A stretch of 64,000 nt of DNA from Brevundimonas lutea (lineage in GTDB: Bacteria > Pseudomonadota > Alphaproteobacteria > Caulobacterales > Caulobacteraceae), in assembly GCF_003704105.1 (NCBI RefSeq), contig NZ_QUOQ01000007.1, positions 163,707 through 227,706 of the forward strand, in the 5' to 3' direction. The translations under genes and the position numbers were made by a program. Shown in pieces: positions 16,086-25,226 of this stretch. How positions within the stretch are numbered: the stretch's first letter is position 1; every line of letters begins with the position of its first letter. The notes under the pieces were generated by a model. The model was not told where the DNA came from, ran no database searches, and saw only the letters and a program-made list of their open reading frames with translations.

Positions 16086-17288
16086 ATGAGCGTCACCTAT
16101 GCCGACATCCTGGCCGCGCGCGAGCGCATCAAGGGTCAGGTCGACCACACTCCCACCCGCCATTCGCGCCGCCTGTCCGAGCTGACGGGGGCGGAGGTCT
16201 GGGTCAAATTCGACAACCTGCACTACACCGGCAGCTTCAAGGAGCGCGGCGCGCTCAATCGCCTGATGCTGCTGACCCCGGAAGAGCGGACGCGAGGCGT
16301 GGTGGCCGCCTCGGCCGGTAACCACGCCCAGGCCCTGGCCTATCACGGCGGTCGGCTGGGCGTGCCGGTGACCATCGTCATGCCCGAGGGCACGCCCTTC
16401 GTGAAGATCGACGGCACGCGCCGCCACGGGGCCGAGGTCGTTATCCACGGCGCCGACTTCACCGGCGCGACCGAGGAGGCCAAACGCCAGCAGGCCGAGC
16501 ACGGCTACATCTTCGTTTCGGCTTTCGACGACGAGGGCATCGTCGCCGGCCAGGGCGTCTGCGCCGTCGAGTTCCTGGAGGACGCGCCCGAAATCGACAC
16601 CCTGATCGTGCCGATCGGCGGCGGCGGCCTGATGGCCGGATGCGCTCTGGCCGCCAGGGCGATCAAGCCCGATATCGAGATCATCGGAGTTGAGGTGGCG
16701 ATGTATCCGTCGTTCACGGCCAAGCGAAAGGGCGAGGAGCCGCGCTGCGGCGGCCAGACCATCGCCGAGGGTATCGCCGTCAAGGCTGTGGGCGACATCC
16801 CCTTCGCCATCGCCGATCCGCTGGTCGACGACATCATCGTCTGTGAAGAGGCCGATTTCGAAAAGGCGGTGGCCTTCTACGCCACTCTGGAAAAGACCGT
16901 GGCCGAAGGGGCCGGAGCCGGTGGCTTGGCGGCGTTGCTGGCCCACCCCGAACGCTTCAAGGGTCGCAAGGTTGGGCTGGTGCTGTGCGGCGGCAATATC
17001 GATGCGCGGATGCTGGCGGTGGTGCTGAACCGCGAGCTGGTGCGCGAGAAGCGGCTGGTGGTCTATCGCATCCTCGGCGACGATCGTCCGGGCATGCTGT
17101 CCAAGATGAGCGCGGTGATCGGCGGCCTGGGCGGCAACATCATCGACGTGGTCCACAACCGCCTGGCTCTCGACGTCCCCGCCAAGGGCGCGGAGTTTGA
17201 CATCATGGTGGAGACCCGCGACGCCCACCACGCCGAGGAAATTCGCGAAGCCATGAAGGAGGCCGGCTATGACATGCGCATGGCTTAG
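16086..17288 (+). CDS. ilvA: Threonine ammonia-lyase (ACT-domain type)
   Basis: A 400-residue PLP enzyme that deaminates L-threonine to 2-oxobutyrate, feeding isoleucine synthesis or threonine breakdown. The PLP lysine is Lys52 in YTGSFKERGA; the AASAGNHAQALAYHG asparagine loop and the PIGGGGLMAGCALA phosphate loop are present. A single C-terminal ACT domain (about residues 325-400, YRILGDDRPGMLSKMSAVIG) makes it the shorter type also annotated as catabolic TdcB/ilvA. ATG 16086 is favoured over the adjacent GTG 16083; GAGG lies just upstream. It overlaps the FKBP gene by 20 bp. Confidence 0.95.
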   Translation: MSVTYADILAARERIKGQVDHTPTRHSRRLSELTGAEVWVKFDNLHYTGSFKERGALNRLMLLTPEERTRGVVAASAGNHAQALAYHGGRLGVPVTIVMPEGTPFVKIDGTRRHGAEVVIHGADFTGATEEAKRQQAEHGYIFVSAFDDEGIVAGQGVCAVEFLEDAPEIDTLIVPIGGGGLMAGCALAARAIKPDIEIIGVEVAMYPSFTAKRKGEEPRCGGQTIAEGIAVKAVGDIPFAIADPLVDDIIVCEEADFEKAVAFYATLEKTVAEGAGAGGLAALLAHPERFKGRKVGLVLCGGNIDARMLAVVLNRELVREKRLVVYRILGDDRPGMLSKMSAVIGGLGGNIIDVVHNRLALDVPAKGAEFDIMVETRDAHHAEEIREAMKEAGYDMRMA

Positions 17289-17802
17289 GGGGGCGGCGCT
17301 GGCCGGCGTCCTGTTGCTGGCCGCCTGCGGGCGCGGAGGCGGCGATGATGTGGACGCAGGTGTGGCCGCCGAAAACCTCAGGGAAGCCGAGGCCTTCCTC
17401 GAGCGCAACGCCTCGGCCGATGGGGTCCAGACCCTGCCGTCAGGATTGCAGTACAAGGTAATCCGCGCCGCCCCCGAGGGCGCCGAGAGCCCCGACGGCA
17501 ACGATCTGGTGCGGGTCCATTACGAAGGAGCCCTGATCGACGGCACGGTGTTCGACAGCTCCTATGAACGTGGCGCCCCCTATGTCACCACGCCCGAACA
17601 GGTCGTGGCCGGCTGGACCGAGGCCCTGCAGCGGATGAAGGTCGGCGACGAGTGGATGCTCTATGTGCCGCCCGCTCTAGGATATGAAGATCGCTGGCAG
17701 GGCCCGCAAATTCCGCCCAATTCGGTGCTGGTGTTCCGCATGGAGTTGCTGGCCGTGGCCAAGGCGCCGGGGGCGGGATCGGCCAACACCGCGCGGGTCT
17801 GA
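17269..17802 (+). CDS. FKBP-type peptidyl-prolyl cis-trans isomerase, lipoprotein
   Basis: A 177-residue prolyl isomerase with a lipoprotein signal (lipobox LLAAC, Cys20), thus envelope-anchored. The FKBP domain runs from about residue 60: DLVRVHYEGALIDGTVFDSS, then VVAGWTEALQRMKVGDEW, YVPPALGYED and PPNSVLVFRMELL, all standard. A perfect AAGGAGG six bases upstream supports ATG 17269 inside the end of the threonine ammonia-lyase gene; the 20-bp overlap implies coupled translation. Probably assists folding of periplasmic proteins. Confidence 0.95.
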   Translation: MTCAWLRGAALAGVLLLAACGRGGGDDVDAGVAAENLREAEAFLERNASADGVQTLPSGLQYKVIRAAPEGAESPDGNDLVRVHYEGALIDGTVFDSSYERGAPYVTTPEQVVAGWTEALQRMKVGDEWMLYVPPALGYEDRWQGPQIPPNSVLVFRMELLAVAKAPGAGSANTARV

Positions 17803-17809
17803 CGCCCGG

Positions 17810-18673
17810 TCACCGCCTCTGGCAACGGGGGCAGTAGAAGGTGGAGCGTCCCGCCTGGACGATGCGCCGGACCACGCCGGAGCAATCGGCGTCCCGGCAG
17901 GGTTCGCCCTCGCGGCCGTAGACGTCGAACCGATGCTGGAAATAGCCCTGCCCACCCTCGGCGTTGGCGAAGTCCCGCAGGGTCGATCCCCCGGCGGCGA
18001 TGGCGTCCTCCAGCACGAGCCTGACTGCCGCCGCCAGCCTCTCAAGGCGCGGTCGCGACACCTTGCCGGCGGCGACCGTCGGCGAAATCCGCGCGCGGTA
18101 CAGGGCCTCGCAGACATAGATGTTGCCCAGTCCCGCGACGATCCGCTGATCCAGCAGGCTGACCTTGATGTTCTGCGCCTTGCCCCGGAAGCGCTCGGCG
18201 AGATGCGCGCCCGAAAAGCTGTTACCGAGCGGCTCGGGACCCAGGTTGGCGAACCAGGGATGGGTCTCGACCTCATCCGTCGCAATCAGCCCCATGAAAC
18301 CGAACCGCCGGGCGTCGGCGAAACCGACCCGCGTCCGGGCGCCGTCCTTGTGAGCGCAAAGACTCAGATGTTCGTGCTTGCCGGCGATCGGCGCCGGCTC
18401 CTCGAACTCGCCCAACTGGCGGCCGTCGAGCGTGAAGCGCCCGGTCATGCCCAGATGGGTGACCCAGGTCTCGCCGGTGGACAGCGGCATCAGCAGATAT
18501 TTGGCTCGCCGTCCCACATGATCGACGGTCGCCCCGTCCAGCCGCGCCGCGAAATCGTCGGGAAACGGAAAGCGCAGGTCGGGCCGGTTCTGCCGCACCT
18601 GGCCCAATCGTGCGCCGGCCAGGATCGGCTCCAGGCCCCGGCGGACCGTCTCGACCTCGGGCAGTTCGGGCAT
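17810..18673 (-). CDS. mutM: Formamidopyrimidine-DNA glycosylase (Fpg)
   Basis: A 287-residue base-excision repair enzyme removing 8-oxoguanine and formamidopyrimidines, with AP lyase activity. The N-terminus [10 protein letters not shown] supplies the catalytic Pro2 and Glu3; [12 protein letters not shown] is the helix-two-turn-helix, and the C-terminus ends in the four-Cys zinc finger (CRDADC then CPRCQ). Length is slightly above the usual 270. Divergent from the ABC exporter genes and convergent with the FKBP gene with only 7 bp between. Confidence 0.97.
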   Translation of the reverse strand: MPELPEVETVRRGLEPILAGARLGQVRQNRPDLRFPFPDDFAARLDGATVDHVGRRAKYLLMPLSTGETWVTHLGMTGRFTLDGRQLGEFEEPAPIAGKHEHLSLCAHKDGARTRVGFADARRFGFMGLIATDEVETHPWFANLGPEPLGNSFSGAHLAERFRGKAQNIKVSLLDQRIVAGLGNIYVCEALYRARISPTVAAGKVSRPRLERLAAAVRLVLEDAIAAGGSTLRDFANAEGGQGYFQHRFDVYGREGEPCRDADCSGVVRRIVQAGRSTFYCPRCQRR

Positions 18674-18803
18674 AGGCGGCTCTCCGGTTCGCGCCCGCTA
18701 TAGCAAGGCGACGCGCCGAACCTGAACCCGATGTAATCCGCTGGGGGCAGACAGGGCGCGTCCGGGTCGCTACCCCTGAGCGTCACGCAGCAGGGGGAAA
18801 CGG

Positions 18804-19766
18804 ATGCCGGCGCTGGTTCTGGACGATGTGTCCAAACGCTATGGAGCCTTTCAGGCGGTCAGGGATCTGAGCTTTCAGGTCGAGCCCGGGACCATCTGCG
18901 GCTTTCTGGGCCCGAACGGGGCGGGCAAGACCTCAACCATTCGGATGATGCTGGGCCTGCAGCCTGCGAGCAGCGGCCGCATCGAGATTCTGGGCGCCGA
19001 CGATGGCCGCAAGGTCCGCGACCGGATCGGCTTCCTGCCTGAGGAGCGGGGCGTCTACAAGAAGATGACCCCGGTCGACACCATCGCCTTCTTCGCGGGT
19101 CTCAAGGGCGTGCCGACCGGCGAGGGGCGTAAACGAGCCAGGGCGCTGCTGGACGCCCATGGCCTCGGCGCGTCCAAGACCAAGAAGATGAAGGCGCTGT
19201 CCAAGGGCATGGCGCAGAAGGTCCAGCTCCTGGCCTCGATCGCTCATCAACCCGAATTCGTTATTCTGGACGAGCCCTTCTCCGGGCTTGATCCCGTCAA
19301 CCAGCAGGGGCTGGAGCAGATCATCCGCGACCTGGCGGCGGGCGGAGCGACGGTGCTGTTCTCGACCCACGTGATGCAGCACGCCGAGCGGCTGTGCGAC
19401 AAGGTGGTGCTCCTGGCCCGGGGCCAGAAGGCGTTCGAGGGTACGGTGACAGAGGCGCGCGCCCGATCGACCCGGTTCCTGGAGCTTGAAGGCGCCTTGG
19501 AGCAGGCCGCCGTCGCCGCCCTGCCGGGCGTCGCCTCGGTGGACGCCGTTGGCGAGGGCGAGGGGGGCGCCAAGTTCCGCGCCGCCTTGGCGCCCGGGGC
19601 CGAGGCCCAGGCCGCACTGCGCTCGGCCTTCATCTCCGGGCTGGACGTGCGCCGGTTCGAGATGCGCGAGCCGACGCTGCACGACGCCTTCATCGACCTG
19701 ACCGGCGACGACCCGGATCAGGACCAGCGACAGACCGAGATCCGCGCCGAGGAGGCCGCCCGATGA
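18804..19766 (+). CDS. ABC exporter ATP-binding protein (NatA type)
   Basis: A 320-residue nucleotide-binding subunit. Walker A is GPNGAGKTS, the ABC signature is LSKGMAQKVQ, and Walker B is FVILDEPFSG, followed by the switch His in FSTHVMQHAE. The C-terminal DUF4162-like part (ending EPTLHDAFIDLTGD) is found in NatA-type sodium/drug exporters. It precedes the permease gene with a 4-bp overlap. The transported substrate is not known; Na+ export is one possibility for this family. Confidence 0.93.
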   Translation: MPALVLDDVSKRYGAFQAVRDLSFQVEPGTICGFLGPNGAGKTSTIRMMLGLQPASSGRIEILGADDGRKVRDRIGFLPEERGVYKKMTPVDTIAFFAGLKGVPTGEGRKRARALLDAHGLGASKTKKMKALSKGMAQKVQLLASIAHQPEFVILDEPFSGLDPVNQQGLEQIIRDLAAGGATVLFSTHVMQHAERLCDKVVLLARGQKAFEGTVTEARARSTRFLELEGALEQAAVAALPGVASVDAVGEGEGGAKFRAALAPGAEAQAALRSAFISGLDVRRFEMREPTLHDAFIDLTGDDPDQDQRQTEIRAEEAAR

Positions 19767-21202
19767 ACCGCGCCCTTCTGATCGCGCGCCGCGAGTATGG
19801 CGCCTATGCCCGCACGGTGGGCTTCTGGCTGTCGCTCCTGGCCCTCCCCTTCTTCGCCGGGATCGGCGGCGGCATGGCCTATCTGGTCGAGCGCGGTGAT
19901 CCGGTGCGCAATGTCGCCTTTGTCGAGGCCGAGACCGCCGAGCGGCCTATGACTCCGGCGGTGCTGGACGCCCTGGCGCTGGAGCAGCGCAAATCGATCG
20001 CCCAGTCCATACGGTCGGCGGCGGTCACCGAAGCTGGCCCGCAGGAGGCCGAGCGTCTCCGCAGCCTGGCGCTGCAGGAGGGAACCGAACCGGCCTTGGC
20101 CGAGATGCGACGCGTGGCGCCGCGGGCGGCCGCGGGCTTCTCCGCGCCCGATCAGGATGTCCGGGTCGTCGATGCGCCAGAGGCGATCACCTCGGCCACG
20201 GGCGAGGCCCGCATCGAGGCGGTGCGCGCCGCCCTGGCGTCGGAGGCGGAGCCGCAGCTCGACGCCATCGCCCTGTTGGGTCGCGACGCGGCTGGAGCGC
20301 CATCGGCGGAGCTTTGGGTGCGCAAGGCGTCGGACCGCGAGGCCGAGTTCGCCGTGCGAGACGCCCTGATCGAGGTCAATCGCCGCGAGAGCCTGGAGCG
20401 CGCCGGCGTCGATCCGGGGCTGGTCTCGGGCCTGGAGCTGTTCCGGCCGGATCTGCAGAGCTTCTCGCCCAGTTCGGCCTCTGGCGCCGAGGTCTCGTTC
20501 CGCGACCAGTTGCCAGGCATCATCGGCCTAGCGATCGGTTTCCTGCTTTGGTCGCTGGTCATCACCGGCGCCTCGATCCTGATGAACAGCGTCATGGAAG
20601 AAAAGGCGTCCAAGGTGCTGGAGGTGCTGCTGTCGTCGGCCTCCACCACCGAGATCATGGTCGGCAAGGTGCTGGGCGTGGCGATGCTGACCCTGACGGT
20701 ACTGGCCGCCTATGCGGTGATGGGGATCGTCGCCCTGACGTCCTTTCAGCCGCAGGTCCTGGCCGATGTCGGATCGGTTCTGATGGAGGGGGGGCTCCTG
20801 ATCTATCTGCTGATCTATCTGGTGGGCGGCTATCTTCTCTACGCCGTGATCTTCACCGCTATCGGCGCCTTCTGCGAGACTCCGAGGGACGCGCAAACCC
20901 TGATGGGGCCGATCATGATGGTGCTGATCGTGCCGCTGCTGGTCATGCAGCTGGCGGTGCGGACCCCGGATGCGCCGCTGGTGAAGATTCTCTCGCTGGT
21001 GCCGCCCTTCACGCCCTTCCTGATGAGCGCCCGGGCGCCGTCGCAGCCGCCGCTGATCGAGCATGTTGGAGCCATCGGCGGCATGGCGCTGCTAATCGTC
21101 CTGGCCATCTGGCTTTCGGGTCGAGCCTTCCGCGCCGGGGCGTTGTCGGACGTGAAGCTCAGCTGGAAGAGCCTGGGATCCGTGGTGCGCGGCGGGAACT
21201 GA
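19763..21202 (+). CDS. ABC-2 type permease (NatB type)
   Basis: A 479-residue membrane subunit of the ABC-2 superfamily, partner of the preceding ATPase. One N-terminal membrane helix (TVGFWLSLLALPFFAGIGGG) is followed by a large extracytoplasmic region of roughly 200 residues and then about five helices; the cytoplasmic loop NSVMEEKASKVLEVLLSSAS is the family hallmark that contacts the ATPase. The 4-bp overlap with the ATPase gene indicates an operon of two. Confidence 0.92.
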   Translation: MNRALLIARREYGAYARTVGFWLSLLALPFFAGIGGGMAYLVERGDPVRNVAFVEAETAERPMTPAVLDALALEQRKSIAQSIRSAAVTEAGPQEAERLRSLALQEGTEPALAEMRRVAPRAAAGFSAPDQDVRVVDAPEAITSATGEARIEAVRAALASEAEPQLDAIALLGRDAAGAPSAELWVRKASDREAEFAVRDALIEVNRRESLERAGVDPGLVSGLELFRPDLQSFSPSSASGAEVSFRDQLPGIIGLAIGFLLWSLVITGASILMNSVMEEKASKVLEVLLSSASTTEIMVGKVLGVAMLTLTVLAAYAVMGIVALTSFQPQVLADVGSVLMEGGLLIYLLIYLVGGYLLYAVIFTAIGAFCETPRDAQTLMGPIMMVLIVPLLVMQLAVRTPDAPLVKILSLVPPFTPFLMSARAPSQPPLIEHVGAIGGMALLIVLAIWLSGRAFRAGALSDVKLSWKSLGSVVRGGN

Positions 21203-21211
21203 CGCCGAACG

Positions 21212-21237
21212 TCTCCCTCGCCTCTGAGCGAGGGAGA
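21212..21237. terminator. Hairpin between convergent ABC permease and divL genes
   Basis: TCTCCCTCGC (21212-21221) pairs perfectly with GCGAGGGAGA (21228-21237), 6-base loop. There is no good T-run on either side, so termination efficiency is uncertain, but the position between two gene ends fits. Confidence 0.45.
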
Positions 21238-21244
21238 TCCGCCT

Positions 21245-23590
21245 CTAGCCCAGCGACAGCTCCGGCGCCGCCGCGTCCGGCAGGGCCTCGAAGGGCAGGT
21301 GCAGGATGAAGGTCGCACCCTTGCCGGGCTCGCTCTCCACCTCGGCCCAGCCCCCATGCAGCTCGACCAGCGCCTTCACCAGCGCCAGGGCGAGGCCAGG
21401 TCCGCCCCGGTCCCGCCGCACGAACCGGTCGAAGACATGGGCCTGCAGGTGATAGGGGATGCCGCGCCCTGTGTCGGATACCGAGACGCGGATGTCGCTG
21501 GGCCCGGCCTGGGCGCTGAGGGTGACCTCGCCGCCCTCGCCGACGGAGCGGGCGGCGTTGTCCAGCAGATGGTCCAGGGCCTGGCTGATGCGGCGGACAT
21601 CGGCTCGCACCGTGCGGATGTTTTCGGGACAGCGCACCGTCAGCGTCGCGTCGCGCCCCTCGACCTTGGGCCGCACCCGCTCGGCGCAGTCGTTCAGCAG
21701 ATCGTCGATGCGCATGTCGCCAAGCGTCAGTTGCATCTCGCCGGCGTCGATCTGGGCCATATCCAGCACGTCGTCGATCGAGCGGGTTAGTTGGCTCGCC
21801 GCCACGCGGATGGCACCCGCATGCTGGCGGCTGCGGTCCGGCAGGCCCGGCTGGGCCTCCAGCAGTTCCGAATAGCCGACGATGGTGGTCAGGGGCGTGC
21901 GGAGTTCGTACGAGACGCTGCCGACGAACTCGCGCTTCAACAGCTGGCTTTCCGCCAGGGCCGCCTCGCGCTGGGCCAGAGCCGTCTCCAGCTCGCGCCG
22001 GGCGGTGACATCGGAGAAGGCCACCAGGGTGGCGCCGTCCGGCAGGGGCCGTGTCTGCCAAGCGGCGACGCGGCGGTCGGCGGTGCGACCCTCGCCCGAG
22101 ATCGGCACCCGGCTCTGGGGGTCGGGATCGGCGACACGAGCCTTCAGCCCCAACCACAGGCTCTCGTCAGGGATCACCGGTCGGCACAGCTCGGCCACGG
22201 CGTCGAAATCGGCCGCCATGGCCAGCTGATCCGCGCTGACGCGCCAGAAGGTTTCGAATGCCTCGTTGTGCAGCCGAAGCCGCCCGTCCGAGCCGAACAC
22301 CGCCACCGCGTCATTCAGCTTGTCGAGGGTCGCGGTCTGGACCTGGAGCTGAGCGTTGTAGCGCGCCCGTAGTTCGAGCTCCCGCGTGATGTCCGAGAAC
22401 AGCAGCAACACGCCGCCCAGAGGGTGAGGCTGGCGCACTACACGCAGGGTGCGGCCGTCTGGCAGGGACCAGCTGTCGTCCGGCGAAGCCTCGGACGCGC
22501 CATAGAAGTCCAGCTCAGCCGCCTTCCAGGCGCCGTAGTCGCGCATCTCCGGCAGCTGGCGGCGCTGGCGCAGGCGGTCCAACAGCTCGGAATGGGTCGG
22601 CCGCTCGTCCAGCCAGGCGGGATCGAGAGTGAACAGCTGCTGGAACGCGGTGTTGTGGAAGGCCAGACGCTTGGACGGGCCGAAGATGGCCACGGCGTCG
22701 GCCAGGTGGTTGAGGGTCTCGTCGTGTCCCTCGACATGGCGGCGCAGGGTGTCGCGAGTTTCCTCGGCCTCGGTGGCGTCGATGGCGAAAGCGGCGATCA
22801 AGCCCGATCGGTTGAAGCCCCGGGTCACCGAAGCCACCGGCTGGGCGACGATCCGCCAGGCCCGTCGGCGACCGCCCAGAGTGGTCCAGCGGAAGCTGTC
22901 CTGAAGCTCGCCCGTCCGACGCGCCTCTCCGACCACCGCCTCGATGTTGCGGTCGAAGCCCAGCTTCGCCTCGCGCGCCGCCTCGACGCTGTCGGCGCCC
23001 ATTTCGGCCAGCCACGCCTGGTTGGCCCAAACCAGCGCGCCCTCGCGATCCACCAGCCAGGTTGGGGTCGGCGAATTGTCGACAAGCGGCTCGACGGGCA
23101 CGTCGCGGACCACGGCCGCCTCGGGCGCCAGCCGCAGCCAAGCCGATCCGCCGATGGCCCGCCCCTCGACATGCAGCGCGCCGTGCGTCGTCTCGATCGT
23201 CAAATCACAGGGCTCGCCGCGCGCGATCAGGGCGTCGAGACGTTCGCGCACAGAGACTGAACTGGAGGCCACCGCGGCGAACAGGTCTCCGGCGGGCCCA
23301 TCGCCGAACATCACCTTTTCGACTTGGGCGATGGCCGGTGCGCTGCCCAGCACCGCCGGCGAACTGCCGCCCTGGAGTGTTTCGCCAGACACTTCGAGGC
23401 GAACATCCTCGAAGGCCGAAAAGGCGCTGTCGCGCGCGGCCAGTCGCGCCTCGGTCGCGCCCAGACGCTGGGCCAGCAGGTCATTGGCCTCGGCCGCCTT
23501 GCGGCGCAGGCGCATGGACCAGGCGCTGACGGCCAGCGCCAGGCTCGCCGCACCAGCGGCAGCGATGAAGGCGAACTCAGCCTCGGCCAT
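21245..23590 (-). CDS. divL: DivL, tyrosine-bearing cell-cycle pseudo/atypical histidine kinase
   Basis: A 781-residue protein (Caulobacter DivL is about 769) with one N-terminal membrane helix, several PAS-like domains, a dimerisation/phosphotransfer helix and a C-terminal ATPase domain. The H-box reads FVGSVSYELRTPLTTI: Tyr561 replaces the phospho-accepting His, exactly the DivL hallmark (Tyr550 in Caulobacter). Other strings that fit DivL are RLRLHNEAFETFW and VADPDPQ. The ATPase has DHLLDNAARS and VSDTGRGI. DivL binds DivK~P and controls CckA and hence CtrA at the new pole. Start ATG 23590 aligns with the DivL N-terminus; an in-frame GTG at 23638 is an alternative. Confidence 0.92.
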   Translation of the reverse strand: MAEAEFAFIAAAGAASLALAVSAWSMRLRRKAAEANDLLAQRLGATEARLAARDSAFSAFEDVRLEVSGETLQGGSSPAVLGSAPAIAQVEKVMFGDGPAGDLFAAVASSSVSVRERLDALIARGEPCDLTIETTHGALHVEGRAIGGSAWLRLAPEAAVVRDVPVEPLVDNSPTPTWLVDREGALVWANQAWLAEMGADSVEAAREAKLGFDRNIEAVVGEARRTGELQDSFRWTTLGGRRRAWRIVAQPVASVTRGFNRSGLIAAFAIDATEAEETRDTLRRHVEGHDETLNHLADAVAIFGPSKRLAFHNTAFQQLFTLDPAWLDERPTHSELLDRLRQRRQLPEMRDYGAWKAAELDFYGASEASPDDSWSLPDGRTLRVVRQPHPLGGVLLLFSDITRELELRARYNAQLQVQTATLDKLNDAVAVFGSDGRLRLHNEAFETFWRVSADQLAMAADFDAVAELCRPVIPDESLWLGLKARVADPDPQSRVPISGEGRTADRRVAAWQTRPLPDGATLVAFSDVTARRELETALAQREAALAESQLLKREFVGSVSYELRTPLTTIVGYSELLEAQPGLPDRSRQHAGAIRVAASQLTRSIDDVLDMAQIDAGEMQLTLGDMRIDDLLNDCAERVRPKVEGRDATLTVRCPENIRTVRADVRRISQALDHLLDNAARSVGEGGEVTLSAQAGPSDIRVSVSDTGRGIPYHLQAHVFDRFVRRDRGGPGLALALVKALVELHGGWAEVESEPGKGATFILHLPFEALPDAAAPELSLG

Positions 23591-23730
23591 GCTTGCCAGG
23601 ATCGGCCCCCAACTGCCCGCGTTCAGAACCAGCCCCACTGATTCGCGGTAACCATAACGCAGATGGCGTCGATTGCAGCCGCGACATCGGGCGAATTGCG
23701 CCCGGCTTCTGGTCCGGCGATAGGGAGCGC

Positions 23731-24144
23731 ATGACCCCCGACCCCGCCGACACCGCCCTCGCCCCCTCGCTCGACGACTTCGCCCGGCTGGCCCGGCTGG
23801 CCTTCAACGGCCTGCCCGAGGAATTTCGCCTGGCGGCGGGCGAGGTGGTGTTCCGCATCGACGACTTCGCCGACGAGGAGATCCTGGCCGAATTCGACAT
23901 GGAGGATCCGTTCGAACTAACCGGCCTGTATCAGGGCGTCGATCTGGCCAACCGGTCAGTCATGGATCCATCGCCCGAGCCGTCGCGGGTGTTCCTGTAT
24001 CGCCGGCCGATCCTGGATGAGTGGGCCGAGCGCGGCGACATCGGCCTCTACGACCTGATCGCCCACGTGCTGATCCACGAGATCGGCCACCACTTCGGCC
24101 TGTCCGACGACGACATCGACGCCATCGAGGCGGCGGCGGACTGA
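23731..24144 (+). CDS. Small metallopeptidase-family (zincin-like) protein
   Basis: A 137-residue soluble protein with the zinc motif HVLIHEIGHHFGLSDDDID near its C-terminus (HEIGH, then downstream acidic residues), characteristic of the DUF1025/minimal zincin family. The N-terminal FARLARLAFNGLPEEFRL and LYRRPILDEWAERG match the family pattern. Whether it is proteolytic is not established. ATG 23731 follows TAGGGAGCGC; the open frame upstream runs into the divL promoter region. Divergent from divL. Confidence 0.88.
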   Translation: MTPDPADTALAPSLDDFARLARLAFNGLPEEFRLAAGEVVFRIDDFADEEILAEFDMEDPFELTGLYQGVDLANRSVMDPSPEPSRVFLYRRPILDEWAERGDIGLYDLIAHVLIHEIGHHFGLSDDDIDAIEAAAD

Positions 24145-24151
24145 GCGCGGG

Positions 24152-25186
24152 TCAGCGCCAGAAGCCGACGATGCCCTTGACCTCGTCGACCACCGGGTCG
24201 GCCACGGCCGAGGCGCGCTCGGCGCCGTCGCGCAGCACCCGATCGATCTCGGCGCGGTCGGCCATCAGGCGGCGCATCTCGGCGGTCACCGGCGCCATTG
24301 AGGCGACGGCCAGCTCGGCCAGCCTGGGCTTGAAGGCGCCGAAGCCCTGGCCCGCGAACTCGGCCAGCACCTGGTCCCGGCTCTGATCCGACAGGGCGGC
24401 GTAGATGGTCACCAGGTTCTTCGCCTCGGCCCGGCCCTCCAGCTCGTCCCAGGTTTCGGGCAGGGCGTCTGGGTCGGTGCGGGCCTTTCGCACCTTGGCG
24501 GCGATGGTGTCGGCGTCGTCGGTCAGATTGATGCGGCTCTGGTCCGAGGGGTCGGACTTGGACATCTTGGCCGCCCCGTCGCGCAGGCTCATCACGCGCG
24601 GCGCGGGCCCCTGGGTCAGGGGCTCGGGCAGGGGAAAGAAGCCGGGGGCGCCGAAGTCATTGTTGAACTTGGCGGCGATGTCGCGGGTCAGTTCAAGGTG
24701 CTGTTTCTGGTCCTCGCCGGTCGGCACCTCGGTGGCCTTGTAGACCAGGATGTCGGCCGCCTGGAGCACCGGATAGGTGTAGAGCCCAACGGAGGAGCGC
24801 TCCTTGTGCTTGCCGGACTTCTCCTTGAACTGGGTCATGCGGTCCAGCCAGCCGAGGCGGGCGACGCAGTTGAAGATCCAGGCCAGCTCGGAATGGGCGC
24901 GCACCGCCGACTGTGGGAAGATCACGCTGCGCGCCGGGTCGAGGCCGCTCGCAAGATAGGCGGCGGCGATCTCGCGCGTCTGGGCGGCCAGCTTCTCGGG
25001 CTCCTGCCAGACGGTGATGGCGTGCAGGTCGGCGACGAACAGGAAGCACGGCGCGCCCGCGTCCTGCAGCTGGGTGAACCGCTTCAGGGCGCCGAGGTAG
25101 TTGCCCAGATGAAGCGCGCCGGAAGCCTGGATGCCGCTGAGGATGCGGCGGGGGCCGGAATAGGAGGGAGCGGGGGTGTCAGTCAT
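24152..25186 (-). CDS. trpS: Tryptophan-tRNA ligase
   Basis: A 344-residue class Ic aminoacyl-tRNA synthetase charging tRNA-Trp in the cytoplasm. The HIGH-equivalent is in [18 protein letters not shown] and the KMSKS loop is [29 protein letters not shown] is the characteristic tryptophan-binding segment. It follows murJ at 40 bp and probably shares its transcript. Confidence 0.98.
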   Translation of the reverse strand: MTDTPAPSYSGPRRILSGIQASGALHLGNYLGALKRFTQLQDAGAPCFLFVADLHAITVWQEPEKLAAQTREIAAAYLASGLDPARSVIFPQSAVRAHSELAWIFNCVARLGWLDRMTQFKEKSGKHKERSSVGLYTYPVLQAADILVYKATEVPTGEDQKQHLELTRDIAAKFNNDFGAPGFFPLPEPLTQGPAPRVMSLRDGAAKMSKSDPSDQSRINLTDDADTIAAKVRKARTDPDALPETWDELEGRAEAKNLVTIYAALSDQSRDQVLAEFAGQGFGAFKPRLAELAVASMAPVTAEMRRLMADRAEIDRVLRDGAERASAVADPVVDEVKGIVGFWR

Positions 25187-25226
25187 GGCGTCCGGCTGAT
25201 GCCCGAGCCCGTGCGGCGAGGCAAGA

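Noticed and set aside
16074..17501. 475-codon minus-strand frame opposite threonine ammonia-lyase
   Set aside because: The plus-strand product has the PLP lysine motif and ACT domain; the antisense product has no family features.
25184..25226. Small gene or attenuator between murJ and trpS
   Set aside because: Only about 40 bp, with no open frame or stable hairpin; trpS is most simply cotranscribed.
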